In this document: in pieces, positions 37,093-46,981 of the stretch
Numbering within the stretch: the stretch's first letter is position 1
Layout: every line of letters starts with the position of its first letter
Assembly: GCF_022346005.1 (NCBI RefSeq)
Contig: NZ_JAKRMY010000001.1
Span: 124,001-188,000 of the forward strand
Source: Corynebacterium sp. ACRPS
GTDB lineage: Bacteria > Actinomycetota > Actinomycetes > Mycobacteriales > Mycobacteriaceae
DNA: 64,000 nt
Direction: 5' to 3'
Made by a program: the position numbers and the translations under genes
The notes under the pieces: model-generated
What the model was told of the DNA's origin: nothing
Databases searched by the model: none
Seen by the model: only the letters and a program-made list of their open reading frames with translations

Positions 37093-37908
37093 ATGGCAGT
37101 CATGCGCCACGTATTGCCCGCCCTCGCCGCCGCCTGCCTGCTGGCAGGATGCTCCTCGCAGCCGCAAGAAGCCCAAGAAGCCACAGAAGACCCCGAAAAC
37201 TATGTGGCCCTCGGGGATTCCTACGCGGCGATGGGCTCGACGACGCTCCCTCTCGATCCGCCCGATTCCTGCGCACGCGCACAAGATTCCTATCCAGAAC
37301 TCGCCGCGCAGGAGATCACCACCAGTTCTTTCCGCAACGTCGCCTGCCAGGGCGCGAGCACGCTGGATGTTTTATCCTCCGCGGGCGAGCACCCCGCCCA
37401 GGTGGACGCACTGGCCGCGGATACATCCCTTGTCTCCTTGAGCATCGGCGGCAACGACGTAAGCTTTGTGCGCCTGACCCAATGCGCAACGGACGATATA
37501 TGCCAAGACGAATCGGGAGCGCAGATAGACCTGGAGCTACACGATCTACCCCAACGCCTGGACAAGGTCTACGGGGAAATCGCCCACCGCTCGCCCGAGG
37601 CAAAGGTCATTGCCACCGGCTATATCCCCCTCATCAACCCCGGCGAGACCTGCCCCTTCATAGAAAAAATCCCGGCCACAGACCGGGAGTGGTTGGCAAA
37701 TACCATCCAGCGCATCAACCAAGCGGTGCGCGAGGCCGCCGAGCGCAACGGCGCCACCTACGTGCTGCCTGACGATGCCCCGCAGCACTCCGCCTGCTCA
37801 GGCAAACCGTGGGTGGACTTTACGGGGCAGGATACCGATTCCTTCCCCATGCACCCCACCCACGCGGGCCAGCGGGCTATGGCCGATGCGCTACGCGCTG
37901 CCCTCTAG
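37093..37908 (+). CDS. SGNH/GDSL-family esterase lipoprotein
   Basis: The 271-residue protein has a signal peptide ending in lipobox LLAGC, so it is probably anchored outside the membrane. The SGNH blocks are visible: block I VALGDSYAAM with the catalytic Ser, block III SIGGNDV with the Asn, and block V HPTHAGQ with the catalytic His. It belongs with actinobacterial secreted lipases/esterases; the substrate is unknown. Start is the ATG at 37093 or 37102. Its 3' end overlaps the convergent flavin-reductase-like gene by 18 bp. Confidence 0.85.
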   Translation: MAVMRHVLPALAAACLLAGCSSQPQEAQEATEDPENYVALGDSYAAMGSTTLPLDPPDSCARAQDSYPELAAQEITTSSFRNVACQGASTLDVLSSAGEHPAQVDALAADTSLVSLSIGGNDVSFVRLTQCATDDICQDESGAQIDLELHDLPQRLDKVYGEIAHRSPEAKVIATGYIPLINPGETCPFIEKIPATDREWLANTIQRINQAVREAAERNGATYVLPDDAPQHSACSGKPWVDFTGQDTDSFPMHPTHAGQRAMADALRAAL

Positions 37909-38553
37909 TCCGGCGCGCGCGGCGTCGTCGGAGCCGGGCACGCGCATCTCGAATTTTTCTGTGACCACGGTGTAGTCAAAGTAGCCCATGCGCGCGATGG
38001 GCTTAATCTTGAGGATGTCAAGCTTGCCTTCCTCATCGATGACAGATTCATCGATATGGATAGTCTTTACATCCGCCACCACGAGGTCGATGCTGCCCAC
38101 CTTGGAATTGCCAGGCACGCGCAGCGTGGTCTTGTACTGGCACTCGAACTTCACCGGCGATTCTTTCACCATGGGAATGCGGTAATTGTCCGCATATTCC
38201 TTGGTAACGGACAGGCGGTCCCACTCGCTGTCGCCATAGTCGAGCACCTGGGCGGATTTATTGACTTCCTCGCGAAGATCATAGGTGGCCATATTCCACA
38301 CGAACCAGCCGGTCTCCTCCGCGTTAAGCACCGTGTCCTTGCGACGACCATCCGGATACTGGTTGGCCGAAAACATCACCATGGGCGGATCGAAGGTGAG
38401 GTTTTGCCACTGGCTATAAGGAGCGATATTTTCGCGGCCCTCACCATCCACGCTGGAAAGCCATCCAATGGGGCGCGGTACCGTGCTGGCTTTGAAAGGG
38501 GAAAACGGCAAAGGGTTGGGCTCAGATTGCGGGTGCCAAGAGATGGTCGACAT
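37891..38553 (-). CDS. Flavin-reductase-like FMN-binding protein
   Basis: The 220-residue protein begins at the ATG at 38553, one base after the hutH stop codon. The N-terminal half has the FMN-binding split-barrel pattern: STVPRPIGWLSSVDGEG, NIAPYSQWQNLTFDPPMVMF and RKDTVLNAEETGWFVWNM. Similar proteins are oxygen-independent flavoproteins or reductase components. Its tight coupling to hutH suggests a role linked to histidine or urocanate derivatives, but no reaction can be assigned. Confidence 0.82.
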   Translation of the reverse strand: MSTISWHPQSEPNPLPFSPFKASTVPRPIGWLSSVDGEGRENIAPYSQWQNLTFDPPMVMFSANQYPDGRRKDTVLNAEETGWFVWNMATYDLREEVNKSAQVLDYGDSEWDRLSVTKEYADNYRIPMVKESPVKFECQYKTTLRVPGNSKVGSIDLVVADVKTIHIDESVIDEEGKLDILKIKPIARMGYFDYTVVTEKFEMRVPGSDDAARAGLEGSA

Positions 38554-38554
38554 A

Positions 38555-40108
38555 TTAATCACGCAGCTTTCCAGTAGCATTCTCGACAGCTTCGACAAGC
38601 GCGCCCTCCTTGACTAGGCGCACGGTCTCCTCGATTTCCGGCGAGAGGTAGCGGTCCACACCTGGCCCCTTGACGGTTTCGCGCAGCTTGGCGATTACCG
38701 CGCCGGTTCCCTTGGCCGGGGTACCCTCGCGCATGTCGATAGCGCGGGCAGCGGTGAGGATTTCTACGGCAAGCACGCGTTGTAGGCCATCGACGGCCTT
38801 GCGCAGCTTGCGGGCGGCGGACCAGCCCATGGATACGTGGTCTTCCTGCATGGCAGAGGAAGGAATGGAATCGGCCGAGGCCGGGGTGGCCAGGCGCTTT
38901 AATTCGCTGACGATGCCAGCCTGGGCGTATTGGGCGATCATGTGGCCGGAGTCGACTCCGGGGTCATCGGCAAGAAAGGCGTTCAAGCCGCGGTTGCGGG
39001 CCGGATCCAAGAAGCGGTCGGTGCGGCGCTCAGAAATGGACGCCAGGTCCGCGGTGACGATGGACAGGAAATCGAGCGCATAAGCCACCGGGGCGCCGTG
39101 GAAGTTGCCGTTGGAGACCACGCGGCCGTCCTTAGCCACGACCGGGTTGTCCACGGCGGCGGCGAGCTCGCGCTCTGCCACCTGTGCGGTATGCGCCAAG
39201 GTATCGCGGAAACCGCCGGCCACCTGTGGCGCGCAGCGCACGGAGTAGGCGTCTTGGACCTGGTTCTTCTTGAACTCCTCCAGCGCTGCGGCGAGGATCT
39301 CGGAGCCGTCCGCCACCTGGCGGATATTGGCGGCAGAATCGGCCTGGCCCGGGTGCGGGCGCAGCTGCTGGAGGTCATCGGCAAAGACCACGAGGGTGCC
39401 AAGCAGGCCTTCTACCGTCATCGCGGTGGCGATATCGGCGGTCTTGGCGGCCGCACGCAGGTCAGTAATGGCCAGGCAGAGCTGGCCCAGCATGCCATCG
39501 GTTCCGTTGATAAGCGCAAGGCCCTCCTTCTCGCGCAGCTCCAGCGGCTCGATGCCGGCGGCGGCAAGAGCCTCGTCGGCGTCCTTGAGCTCGCCGCCCA
39601 CGCGTACCTCACCCTCACCCAACAGCGCTAGGGCGCAGTGAGCCAGCGGGGCCAAGTCGCCGGAGCAGCCCAGCGAACCGTATTCGCGCACCACCGGCAC
39701 GATGCCGGCGTTGAGCGCCTTGGCATAAGTTTCTACCACCACGGGGCGCACGCCGGTACGGCCGGTACACAGGGTGGATAGGCGCAGCAGCATGAGCGCG
39801 CGAATTACTTCTTCTTCCACCTCAGGGCCGGTGCCGGCCGCGTGGGAGCGCACCAGGGACAGCTGCAGCTGCGCGCGCATCTCTTCTGGAATGTGGCGGC
39901 GGGCAAGCGCGCCGAAGCCGGTGGAGATTCCGTAGACCGGCGTGGGATCCTGGGCCAGTTCTTCGACCCGGTCGCGTGTGGAGGCGACCTCGTCCAAAGC
40001 CTCGGCGGAGATTTCTACCGTGGCACCGTAGCGGGCAACGGCCACGACTTCCTCAATGGTCAGCGCTCCGACGCCGACTGTAACGGTGGATGGGTATGCA
40101 TTAGGCAT
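38555..40108 (-). CDS. hutH: Histidine ammonia-lyase
   Basis: The 517-residue MIO-type lyase removes ammonia from L-histidine to give urocanate. Key parts are VYGISTGFG (residues 58-66), the MIO loop YGSLGCSGDLAPLAH with C148-S149-G150, and SMQEDHVSMG near the C-terminal domain. The MIO tripeptide is Cys-Ser-Gly instead of the usual Ala-Ser-Gly; the codon TGC is clear at 39665-39667. It lies 74 bp downstream of the hutR gene in the same direction and is coupled to the flavin-reductase-like gene. Confidence 0.95.
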   Translation of the reverse strand: MPNAYPSTVTVGVGALTIEEVVAVARYGATVEISAEALDEVASTRDRVEELAQDPTPVYGISTGFGALARRHIPEEMRAQLQLSLVRSHAAGTGPEVEEEVIRALMLLRLSTLCTGRTGVRPVVVETYAKALNAGIVPVVREYGSLGCSGDLAPLAHCALALLGEGEVRVGGELKDADEALAAAGIEPLELREKEGLALINGTDGMLGQLCLAITDLRAAAKTADIATAMTVEGLLGTLVVFADDLQQLRPHPGQADSAANIRQVADGSEILAAALEEFKKNQVQDAYSVRCAPQVAGGFRDTLAHTAQVAERELAAAVDNPVVAKDGRVVSNGNFHGAPVAYALDFLSIVTADLASISERRTDRFLDPARNRGLNAFLADDPGVDSGHMIAQYAQAGIVSELKRLATPASADSIPSSAMQEDHVSMGWSAARKLRKAVDGLQRVLAVEILTAARAIDMREGTPAKGTGAVIAKLRETVKGPGVDRYLSPEIEETVRLVKEGALVEAVENATGKLRD

Positions 40109-40182
40109 GATGACTCCTAGTGTCTTTAGGGCAACAAAATATAGCTCACGTCACAGCCTAACGCGCTAGCCCGCATGGTACC

Positions 40183-40935
40183 TCACTTTTCGCGCTGGCG
40201 ATACATTTTCCCCGCAACTTTCTCCGCGGCCTGGCGCAGCGCCGCAATGAGCTCCTCTACCCTATCCGCCGGCGTGGACACGGGATAGGTCACCGCAATG
40301 GCCGCCGCAGGCCGCTCCAAGTGGTCCAGGATGGGCACCGCCACCGAGGCCTGGCCCCGCGAGATTTCTTCCACCTCCTGATCCCACCCGCGCGCACGGG
40401 CCAGGTGCAGCTGCTCTTTGAGGAAACCAAAATTTTCCCCGCCCGCGGTATCAAAGGCGGCCTTGACCTCGGATTCCGGCAGGTGCGCCAGCATCACCCT
40501 GCCCGAGGCCGTCTTATGCGCCTGCAGGCGCACCCCGACCTCCGTAACCAACGAGGTCGCGCCCGGCGCGCGGACCTCCTGCAGGTATAAAATCTCCGAG
40601 CCCGCCATACGCGAAAGGTGCCCAGATCCACCTACCAGCCGCGCGCATTCCTCCAGGTCGCGCGTTGCCATGCGCACTAGCGGCTGCTGGGTTACATAGG
40701 CAGAGGCCATCGAATACGCGGCCAGCCCCAGGCCGTAGGTCTTGTGCTCGGGCAGGTGGGCAACGAAGCCGGCATCGACCATCTCCGCGAGCAGGTGGTA
40801 CGTGGTCGAGCGCGGCAGGCCGAGCTCGCCTTGGATGCGGGCGGCGGAAATCGGGACATCGATAGTCGATAGCAGCTTGAGGATGTCCAGGGCATGGCGC
40901 GCAGCGGGGACTCGATTAGCACTCACAGCGCCCAA
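40183..40935 (-). CDS. hutR: IclR-family regulator, probable HutR
   Basis: The product is about 250 residues with an N-terminal winged HTH (ALDILKLLSTIDVPISAARI, then LGLPRSTTYHLLAEMVDAGF) and the IclR effector domain (SRMAGSEILYLQEV, ASGRVMLAHLPE, AAIAVTYPV). Its place between hutH and the divergent hutG identifies it as the probable HutR regulator of histidine utilisation. The start is either the TTG at 40935 or the GTG at 40926. Confidence 0.85.
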   Translation of the reverse strand: MGAVSANRVPAARHALDILKLLSTIDVPISAARIQGELGLPRSTTYHLLAEMVDAGFVAHLPEHKTYGLGLAAYSMASAYVTQQPLVRMATRDLEECARLVGGSGHLSRMAGSEILYLQEVRAPGATSLVTEVGVRLQAHKTASGRVMLAHLPESEVKAAFDTAGGENFGFLKEQLHLARARGWDQEVEEISRGQASVAVPILDHLERPAAAIAVTYPVSTPADRVEELIAALRQAAEKVAGKMYRQREK

Positions 40936-40988
40936 TTATATTCCGCTACTGCCAGACAAACTCACCGCACGCTTCTAGTATCGGCACT

Positions 40989-41927
40989 ATGAATACCGAA
41001 TCAGCCCCACTTTTTACTCCCGCCCCCGAGTGGTCCGGCCGCTCCGATGGTCCCGGCCCCGAGCACGCGCGCTGGCATAGCGTTATCAACCAAGCCGAAT
41101 CCGCGCCCGTAACCCTGCTGGGGTTTGCCTCCGATGAGGGCGTGCTGCGCAACGGCGGCCGCCAAGGTGCTGCCGCCGGCCCCGCCGCCCTGCGCACAGC
41201 CCTCGGATCCCTCGCGGTTCACCACGGCCATGCGCTTGCCGATGCCGGAACCATCACCACCCAAGCCGACGATCTCGACGGCGCCCACGAGGCCCTATCT
41301 GACAAGGTCGAAGAACTCGTCCGCAGCGCTACCCTGCCGATTATCTTGGGCGGCGGGCACGAAACCGCCTTCGGCTCCCACCGCGGCCTGTTCCGCGCGC
41401 GCGGTGCCACCCCGATCATCAACCTGGATGCCCACTTCGATCTCCGCCACGCGGACCACGCCACCTCCGGCACGCCCTTTACCCAGATTTCCCAGCTCAC
41501 CGATGACTTTGAGTACACCGTCTTCGGTATTTCCCGCCCCAATAACACCGCGGTGCTCTTCAACGATGCCGATAAGCTCGGCGTCAACTACACCCTGGAT
41601 GAGGAGCTGGTGAACCTCACCCCGGCCGAATGCGGCGCGCTCGCCACCCAGGCCACCGCCGCTGCGGACAAGGTCCACCTCTCCATCGACCTGGATGTCC
41701 TTCCCGCCTCCACCGCGCCGGGTGTATCCGCTCCGGCCAGCCTCGGCGTTGCCTACGAGCGCATCCGCGCCCTGGCGGTCGCCATCGCCGCGACGGGCAA
41801 GCTCGCGCTTGTCGATGTCGTCGAGCTCAACCCCACCTTCGACATAGACAACCGCACCGCCAAGGCAGCGGCACGGCTTATCGATGACATCGTTAACGCT
41901 CACCTCACTGCGGTAAGCGGGCAATAA
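40989..41927 (+). CDS. hutG: Formimidoylglutamase
   Basis: The 312-residue arginase-family enzyme hydrolyses N-formimidoyl-L-glutamate to glutamate and formamide, the last step of the pathway. Manganese-binding motifs are GGGHETAFGSHRG, INLDAHFDLR and SIDLDVLPASTAPGVSAPA. It is divergent from hutR, with 53 bp between them that hold only a weak CCAGA half-site. Confidence 0.94.
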   Translation: MNTESAPLFTPAPEWSGRSDGPGPEHARWHSVINQAESAPVTLLGFASDEGVLRNGGRQGAAAGPAALRTALGSLAVHHGHALADAGTITTQADDLDGAHEALSDKVEELVRSATLPIILGGGHETAFGSHRGLFRARGATPIINLDAHFDLRHADHATSGTPFTQISQLTDDFEYTVFGISRPNNTAVLFNDADKLGVNYTLDEELVNLTPAECGALATQATAAADKVHLSIDLDVLPASTAPGVSAPASLGVAYERIRALAVAIAATGKLALVDVVELNPTFDIDNRTAKAAARLIDDIVNAHLTAVSGQ

Positions 41928-41930
41928 ACC

Positions 41931-43277
41931 TCAAAACAGCAGGTGCGCAATCGGGGTCGCAATCACGATGGTGAGGGCCACCCGCTCAAACCAGATGATG
42001 ACCAGGTGAGATAGCTTCACCGGAATCTTGGTGGCCAAAATGCACGGCACCAGGGCGGAGAAGAAGATGATGGCAGAGACCGCCACGACCCCGATGACGA
42101 ATTTCAGCACCATGGAATCGCTGTCGGCCACCGCTGTGGCGGGTAGGAACATCTCCGCAATGCCCATCGCCGCGGCCTTGCCGCCAAGTGCCGGCTCCGG
42201 CAGCTGCACTATCCAAGCAAAGGGATAAAACAGGTACCCAATCCATTCAAAGATCGGGGTAAACCGCGCAAGCAGCAAGCCAATAAGGCCCACCGACATG
42301 ATGGACGGCACGATGGCCGCGGCCATGCGCACGCCATCGCGCAGGTTATCCCAAATGGCCTGCGGCAGCGACGGCGCGCGCTGCAAAGCCAGCATCGCTT
42401 CGCGCCACGCATTCTTAAAACGCGATCCTTCCACCGGCTTTTCTGGGTCAGGCTCTACACCCGCGCAGTATTCATCCGGAATCGTCCGCAGCGGCGGGAT
42501 GCGCACGGTAATGGCCGTAACCAGGAACGTCACCAGCAGCGTGACGGCGAAATAGGTGCCCCAGATATTCATCAAATCCAGTTGCTTGGCCACGATGACC
42601 ATAAACGCCGCCGATACCGTGGAAAACCCCGTGGCAATAACTGCAGCCTCTCTGCCGGTATAACCGCCCTTTTGATAGACACGGTCCGTGACCAAGATGC
42701 CCAGCGAATACGACCCGACAAAGGATGCCACCGCATCGATGGCGGAGCGCCCCGGCGTCTTCCACAGCGGACGCATGATGGGTTGCATCAGCACCCCAAC
42801 AAATTCCAAGAGCCCAAAGCCAATGAGAAATGCCAGGAAGGTACCGCCGATGGGCACGATAAGCCCCACCGGTGTGGCAATGGAGTTCCACAAGAAGGGA
42901 ACCAAGTCCTCATCGCCCAATACCCACGGCAGCGCGTCAATGACCATGAGGAAGGAAATGACCGCACCGGCGATATTGAGGACCGCAAAGACCGCCTGCA
43001 GCGCACTTTGCTTAAACGCCCCAGTGCTAAAGCTACGGACCGTGCCATACACGGCGAGCGCAAAAATAAGCCACGGCACCACCGCCGGAATGCTATCGCG
43101 CACGATGGTGACCATGTGGTCCAAAGGAATGGAGTTCTTTTCCTTATACGTCACAGGAAAGAAGAACACGAACGCGCCAATGGCGCTATAAACAAAGAGT
43201 TTCCACCGTCCCTCAGGCCGCGGGACTTCCCCGTCATGGCTCTGGATGGAGGAATTAACTGAATCAGTAGAAGTCAC
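41931..43277 (-). CDS. YjiH-family multi-pass membrane protein of the hut cluster
   Basis: The 448-residue protein has about eight to ten membrane segments, with YSAIGAFVFFFPVTYKEKNS near the N-terminus and the nucleoside-recognition (Gate) domains typical of YjiH. YjiH genes are often found in histidine utilisation loci and may serve in uptake of histidine or urocanate; the transported compound is unproven. It converges on hutG with 3 bp between them. Confidence 0.82.
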   Translation of the reverse strand: MTSTDSVNSSIQSHDGEVPRPEGRWKLFVYSAIGAFVFFFPVTYKEKNSIPLDHMVTIVRDSIPAVVPWLIFALAVYGTVRSFSTGAFKQSALQAVFAVLNIAGAVISFLMVIDALPWVLGDEDLVPFLWNSIATPVGLIVPIGGTFLAFLIGFGLLEFVGVLMQPIMRPLWKTPGRSAIDAVASFVGSYSLGILVTDRVYQKGGYTGREAAVIATGFSTVSAAFMVIVAKQLDLMNIWGTYFAVTLLVTFLVTAITVRIPPLRTIPDEYCAGVEPDPEKPVEGSRFKNAWREAMLALQRAPSLPQAIWDNLRDGVRMAAAIVPSIMSVGLIGLLLARFTPIFEWIGYLFYPFAWIVQLPEPALGGKAAAMGIAEMFLPATAVADSDSMVLKFVIGVVAVSAIIFFSALVPCILATKIPVKLSHLVIIWFERVALTIVIATPIAHLLF

Positions 43278-43404
43278 GATAGACCGCCCCTCAAGCTTGC
43301 ATGATGATCAAGCCCGCGCGACAGCCTGACGCGAACATTGCGATTATGTTAGCTAAATTACATCTTCTTGTCTAGCGTTTCTTAGCTCAAGGCACAATGG
43401 GACT

Positions 43405-43791
43405 ATGTCTAACCCCATCCGCGTCGTCGGCGCCGTCTTTCACGATGGCGATCGCTTCCTCGCCTGCCGCAAGAAACCCGGAAAACCCCTAGAAGGACAT
43501 TGGGAATTTCCGGGCGGAAAAATCGAACCGGGAGAATCACCCGAACAGGCTTTAGCCCGCGAAATTCGCGAGGAACTCAACCTTACTGCCCGCGTAGGCA
43601 GCAAACTCACGACGACCATCTACGAGTACGACTTTGCCACCATCGAACTAACCACCTTTTATTGCACGCTCACCAGCGGCGAGCTTCGCCTGAGCGATCA
43701 TGACGCAACCAGGTGGGTTACCCCCGCAGAAGCAATGGAGCTGACCTGGGCGCCAGCAGATATTCCAGCCGTGGAAAAACTTTGCCCTTAG
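43405..43791 (+). CDS. MutT-like Nudix hydrolase
   Basis: The 128-residue protein carries a complete Nudix box around residues 38-60 (GKIEPGE and REIREEL), preceded by GHWEFPGG. It fits the 8-oxo-dGTP/CTP pyrophosphohydrolase group, cleaning oxidised or modified nucleotides. It ends 12 bp before the PLD-helicase gene, so the two are probably cotranscribed. Confidence 0.9.
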   Translation: MSNPIRVVGAVFHDGDRFLACRKKPGKPLEGHWEFPGGKIEPGESPEQALAREIREELNLTARVGSKLTTTIYEYDFATIELTTFYCTLTSGELRLSDHDATRWVTPAEAMELTWAPADIPAVEKLCP

Positions 43792-43803
43792 AATCTTGTA
43801 GCT

Positions 43804-46800
43804 ATGAGTCATTCCTTGGATTCCTCGCTCCCCTTCGGCGTTTACGAAACCCCGGTGACCTCGCGCATTCGTGAGCGAATGGAGGAAACGCAAAGCCGAC
43901 ACCCATCGGCGGGATTCGGGGTAGGAAACGGCACAGATGATAGCGCTCGCGGGCGCTATACCTCGGCCATGTCTCAACACATCGGCGATTTACTAGAGCA
44001 ACGCCTCATGGGGCTCAAATCCTCAGCAGACCGAGTAGCCCTTATCAATACAATCGCTGGAATGCTTGGCGAGGACGAAGATATTGATACCGAGCAACTC
44101 CTCTACGCCGTCTACAACACTTCTTTAGCCGAGCCTCCGCTGCTTCCGGATGTATCGCTGACTAAGAGCGCGCTTTTTACTAATGCCCAGGGCGAGACCA
44201 GCCTGACCAGCGAGGTTGAGCGGGAGATAAAGACAGCCGATTCCGTCGACTTATTGTGTGCCTTCATCAAAAGCTCCGGAATCAGTGTCCTTGACCAGCA
44301 ATTGCAGTTCCTGCGCGACAACCAGATTCCATTCCGCCTATTGACCTCTACTTACTGTGGGGCTTCCGATGCGGCGGCTCTTAAACGCCTGGTAGAAAAA
44401 TATCGCGCCGATGTAAAGATTTGCTATGAGCATAAATCCACACGCCTGCACGCCAAAGCATGGCTATTCCGACGGGATTCTGGCTTCGACACCGCTTTTA
44501 TTGGAAGCTCGAACCTTTCGAGGTCTGCTCTTATCGATGGCTGGGAATGGAACGTGCGCGGCTCTGCTACGGCGACGCCTGAGGTCATCGAAAAATTCAT
44601 AAAGACTTTCGACAGCTACTGGCACGATAGCCACTTCAAGACTTTTGACCCCGCCAGGGATATGGATCGCCTGCAGGAATCCCTGCGCATTGCAAAAGGC
44701 ACGGAGTCCCCACAAGCTTTGCGCCAATTAGAGCTTTCTGGCCTAGAAGTTACTCCCTATCCTTATCAAGAAGAGATGCTCGAGGCGCTGCGGTCCGAAC
44801 GTGAGGTAAAGGATCGCCACAAAAACCTACTCGTTGCGGCGACAGGCACCGGCAAGACCGTCGTAGCTGCCCTGGATTACCTCAATCTTTGCCGGCAGTG
44901 GAAGCGTCGCCCACGTTTGCTCTTCGTCGCACACCGCAAAGAAATTCTTCACCAAGCGCGGCGTACGTACCGCGAGGTGCTCAAGGATGCCAACTTTGGC
45001 GAGTTGCTTGTCGATGGCACCGAGCCCCGGCGCTGGGACTTCGTATTTGCGAGCGTTCAGTCGCTCAATTCCACTCGCTTAGAAAAGCTCGCGCCGGATC
45101 AATTCGATGTGGTGGTCATCGACGAATTCCACCATGCAGAAGCTCCAACATATAACGCGCTTCTTAGCCATTTTGAACCAGACGAATTACTTGGGCTGAC
45201 CGCAACACCTGAGCGCGGCGATGGCAAAAATGTCCAACAGTACTTTGACTACCGCATTGCCCATGAGCTTCGCCTCTGGGATGCTTTGCGCCTGCAACTT
45301 TTGGTTCCCATGCATTATTACGGAATTGCAGACGGTACGGATCTTTCTTCGCTTACGTGGAACAGGGGCAAGAAAGATTACAACACCAACGAGTTGTCAG
45401 AGTTTTATATCAAGTCTGGTGAAAAACGGACGCGCTTTATTCTTAATGAACTGGATAAACGGATTTTCGATCTTTCTGAAATGAAGGCGATCGGCTTTTG
45501 CGTCTCCATTGCCCACGCAGAGCATATGGCCCAGCAATTTCAGCACTTTGGAATTCCAGCCCAGGCCGTAACGAGCAAATTAACTTCTTCTGAACGCGCA
45601 GAAGCCATTCAACAACTCGAAAGCGGCGCCATCAAGGCTCTCTTTTCCGTTGATATTTTCAATGAGGGCGTCGACATCCCAGCGGTCAATACACTGCTCT
45701 TGCTCCGGCCAACCCAAAGCCCGGTTATCTTCCTACAGCAACTTGGCCGCGGTCTTCGCCTTGCTCCCGGAAAGGATTCTTGTACCGTATTCGATTTCAT
45801 TGGCCAACAGCATGTTGAATACGATTTTGAGCGTAAATTCAATGCATTAACGAGAAAACGCGGGAAACATCTACTCACCGAGATAGAGCAGGGCTTTCCC
45901 ACCACGCCGCCGGGAACGCACATCCAATTCGATGAATCGACGACGGAACAGGTCCTCAACAACGTAAAGAAGACGACACGGAGCAACTTGCGGAAAGTGC
46001 GTGCGCTGGTGGCGGAATTGCGAACTACCGATCTCAAAGAATTCCTCGACGAGGCAAACCTCGAATTGGAGGATATTTATCGCCCCAACAAATACTCCTG
46101 GACCCGCCTCCTGCGCGAGGAAGGCCTCCTCGAGCCACGTGACGATGAGATGGAAAGCTTCTTACTCAACCGGATTAAAGTTTTCCTCCACGTCAATGAT
46201 GCGACACGCATTGAGGCTTATCTTCGAATCCTAAAATCCTCCACTTCGCAATTCGGCGATATGTCGCCCACTGATCAAGCCTTTGCACGAATGCTGGTCT
46301 TGGGCTTTTGGGCTAATTCCAATGCACCCAGCCCGTCTTCTTTTGACCAAGCGCTGGGGATATTGCGAGAGCACCCGCGAGTTATTTGGGAACTTGAACA
46401 CGTCATGCGGCTACAAAACGATGCTTCGCGCATTATCCCGCAGCCTAGTGACGACACCGTTCTGGAAACTCACGCAGACTACTCTCTGGCAGAGTTAGTC
46501 GGCGCCTTGCAAACTGGCGAATTAGAAAAACTGGTCAGCCTTCCGCGCGAGGGAGTGAAATACTTCCCCGAGATGAACATGGACTTATTCTTGGTGACTT
46601 TCCAAAAAGACGATCAAGTTAGCGCCACCACGAATTACCGGGACTACCCGATTTCACCGGATCTCCTCCACTGGGAATCGCAATCGACAACAACTCTAAA
46701 ATCGAAGGCCGCACGTCGTTATATTCGGCATGATGAGCTCGGCGGGAAGATTCTTATCGCCTCTCGCTTTACTAAGAAGAACTCAGTGGGCACCGCGAGC

Positions 46801-46926
46801 GCCTATACATTTTTGGGTGCTGTGGATTATGTTTCCCACCACGGTGAAAAGCCCATTCAGTTCCAATGGAAGCTGCAAAGAACCATGCCAAAGGCGCTGT
46901 ACGCTGCTGGCCGGACCGTCGCTTAG
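43804..46926 (+). CDS. PLD-nuclease / superfamily 2 helicase / DUF3427 fusion protein
   Basis: The 1040-residue protein combines an N-terminal phospholipase-D-like domain (LHAKAWLFRRDSGFD near residue 216, followed by GSSNLSRSAL), an SF2 helicase with Walker A AATGTGKT (near 345), DEAH-type box VIDEFHHAEAP (near 440), TATPERGDG and QQLGRGLRL, and a C-terminal DUF3427 region of about 350 residues. Such proteins act on nucleic acids and are frequent in defence islands and near restriction genes. GC is a little below that of the flanking genes. Function in this cell is unknown. Confidence 0.88.
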   Translation: MSHSLDSSLPFGVYETPVTSRIRERMEETQSRHPSAGFGVGNGTDDSARGRYTSAMSQHIGDLLEQRLMGLKSSADRVALINTIAGMLGEDEDIDTEQLLYAVYNTSLAEPPLLPDVSLTKSALFTNAQGETSLTSEVEREIKTADSVDLLCAFIKSSGISVLDQQLQFLRDNQIPFRLLTSTYCGASDAAALKRLVEKYRADVKICYEHKSTRLHAKAWLFRRDSGFDTAFIGSSNLSRSALIDGWEWNVRGSATATPEVIEKFIKTFDSYWHDSHFKTFDPARDMDRLQESLRIAKGTESPQALRQLELSGLEVTPYPYQEEMLEALRSEREVKDRHKNLLVAATGTGKTVVAALDYLNLCRQWKRRPRLLFVAHRKEILHQARRTYREVLKDANFGELLVDGTEPRRWDFVFASVQSLNSTRLEKLAPDQFDVVVIDEFHHAEAPTYNALLSHFEPDELLGLTATPERGDGKNVQQYFDYRIAHELRLWDALRLQLLVPMHYYGIADGTDLSSLTWNRGKKDYNTNELSEFYIKSGEKRTRFILNELDKRIFDLSEMKAIGFCVSIAHAEHMAQQFQHFGIPAQAVTSKLTSSERAEAIQQLESGAIKALFSVDIFNEGVDIPAVNTLLLLRPTQSPVIFLQQLGRGLRLAPGKDSCTVFDFIGQQHVEYDFERKFNALTRKRGKHLLTEIEQGFPTTPPGTHIQFDESTTEQVLNNVKKTTRSNLRKVRALVAELRTTDLKEFLDEANLELEDIYRPNKYSWTRLLREEGLLEPRDDEMESFLLNRIKVFLHVNDATRIEAYLRILKSSTSQFGDMSPTDQAFARMLVLGFWANSNAPSPSSFDQALGILREHPRVIWELEHVMRLQNDASRIIPQPSDDTVLETHADYSLAELVGALQTGELEKLVSLPREGVKYFPEMNMDLFLVTFQKDDQVSATTNYRDYPISPDLLHWESQSTTTLKSKAARRYIRHDELGGKILIASRFTKKNSVGTASAYTFLGAVDYVSHHGEKPIQFQWKLQRTMPKALYAAGRTVA

Positions 46927-46981
46927 CACGCATGGTTGAATAATTGGGCTGCACTCTACCAGTCAAGAGTGATACATTTCT

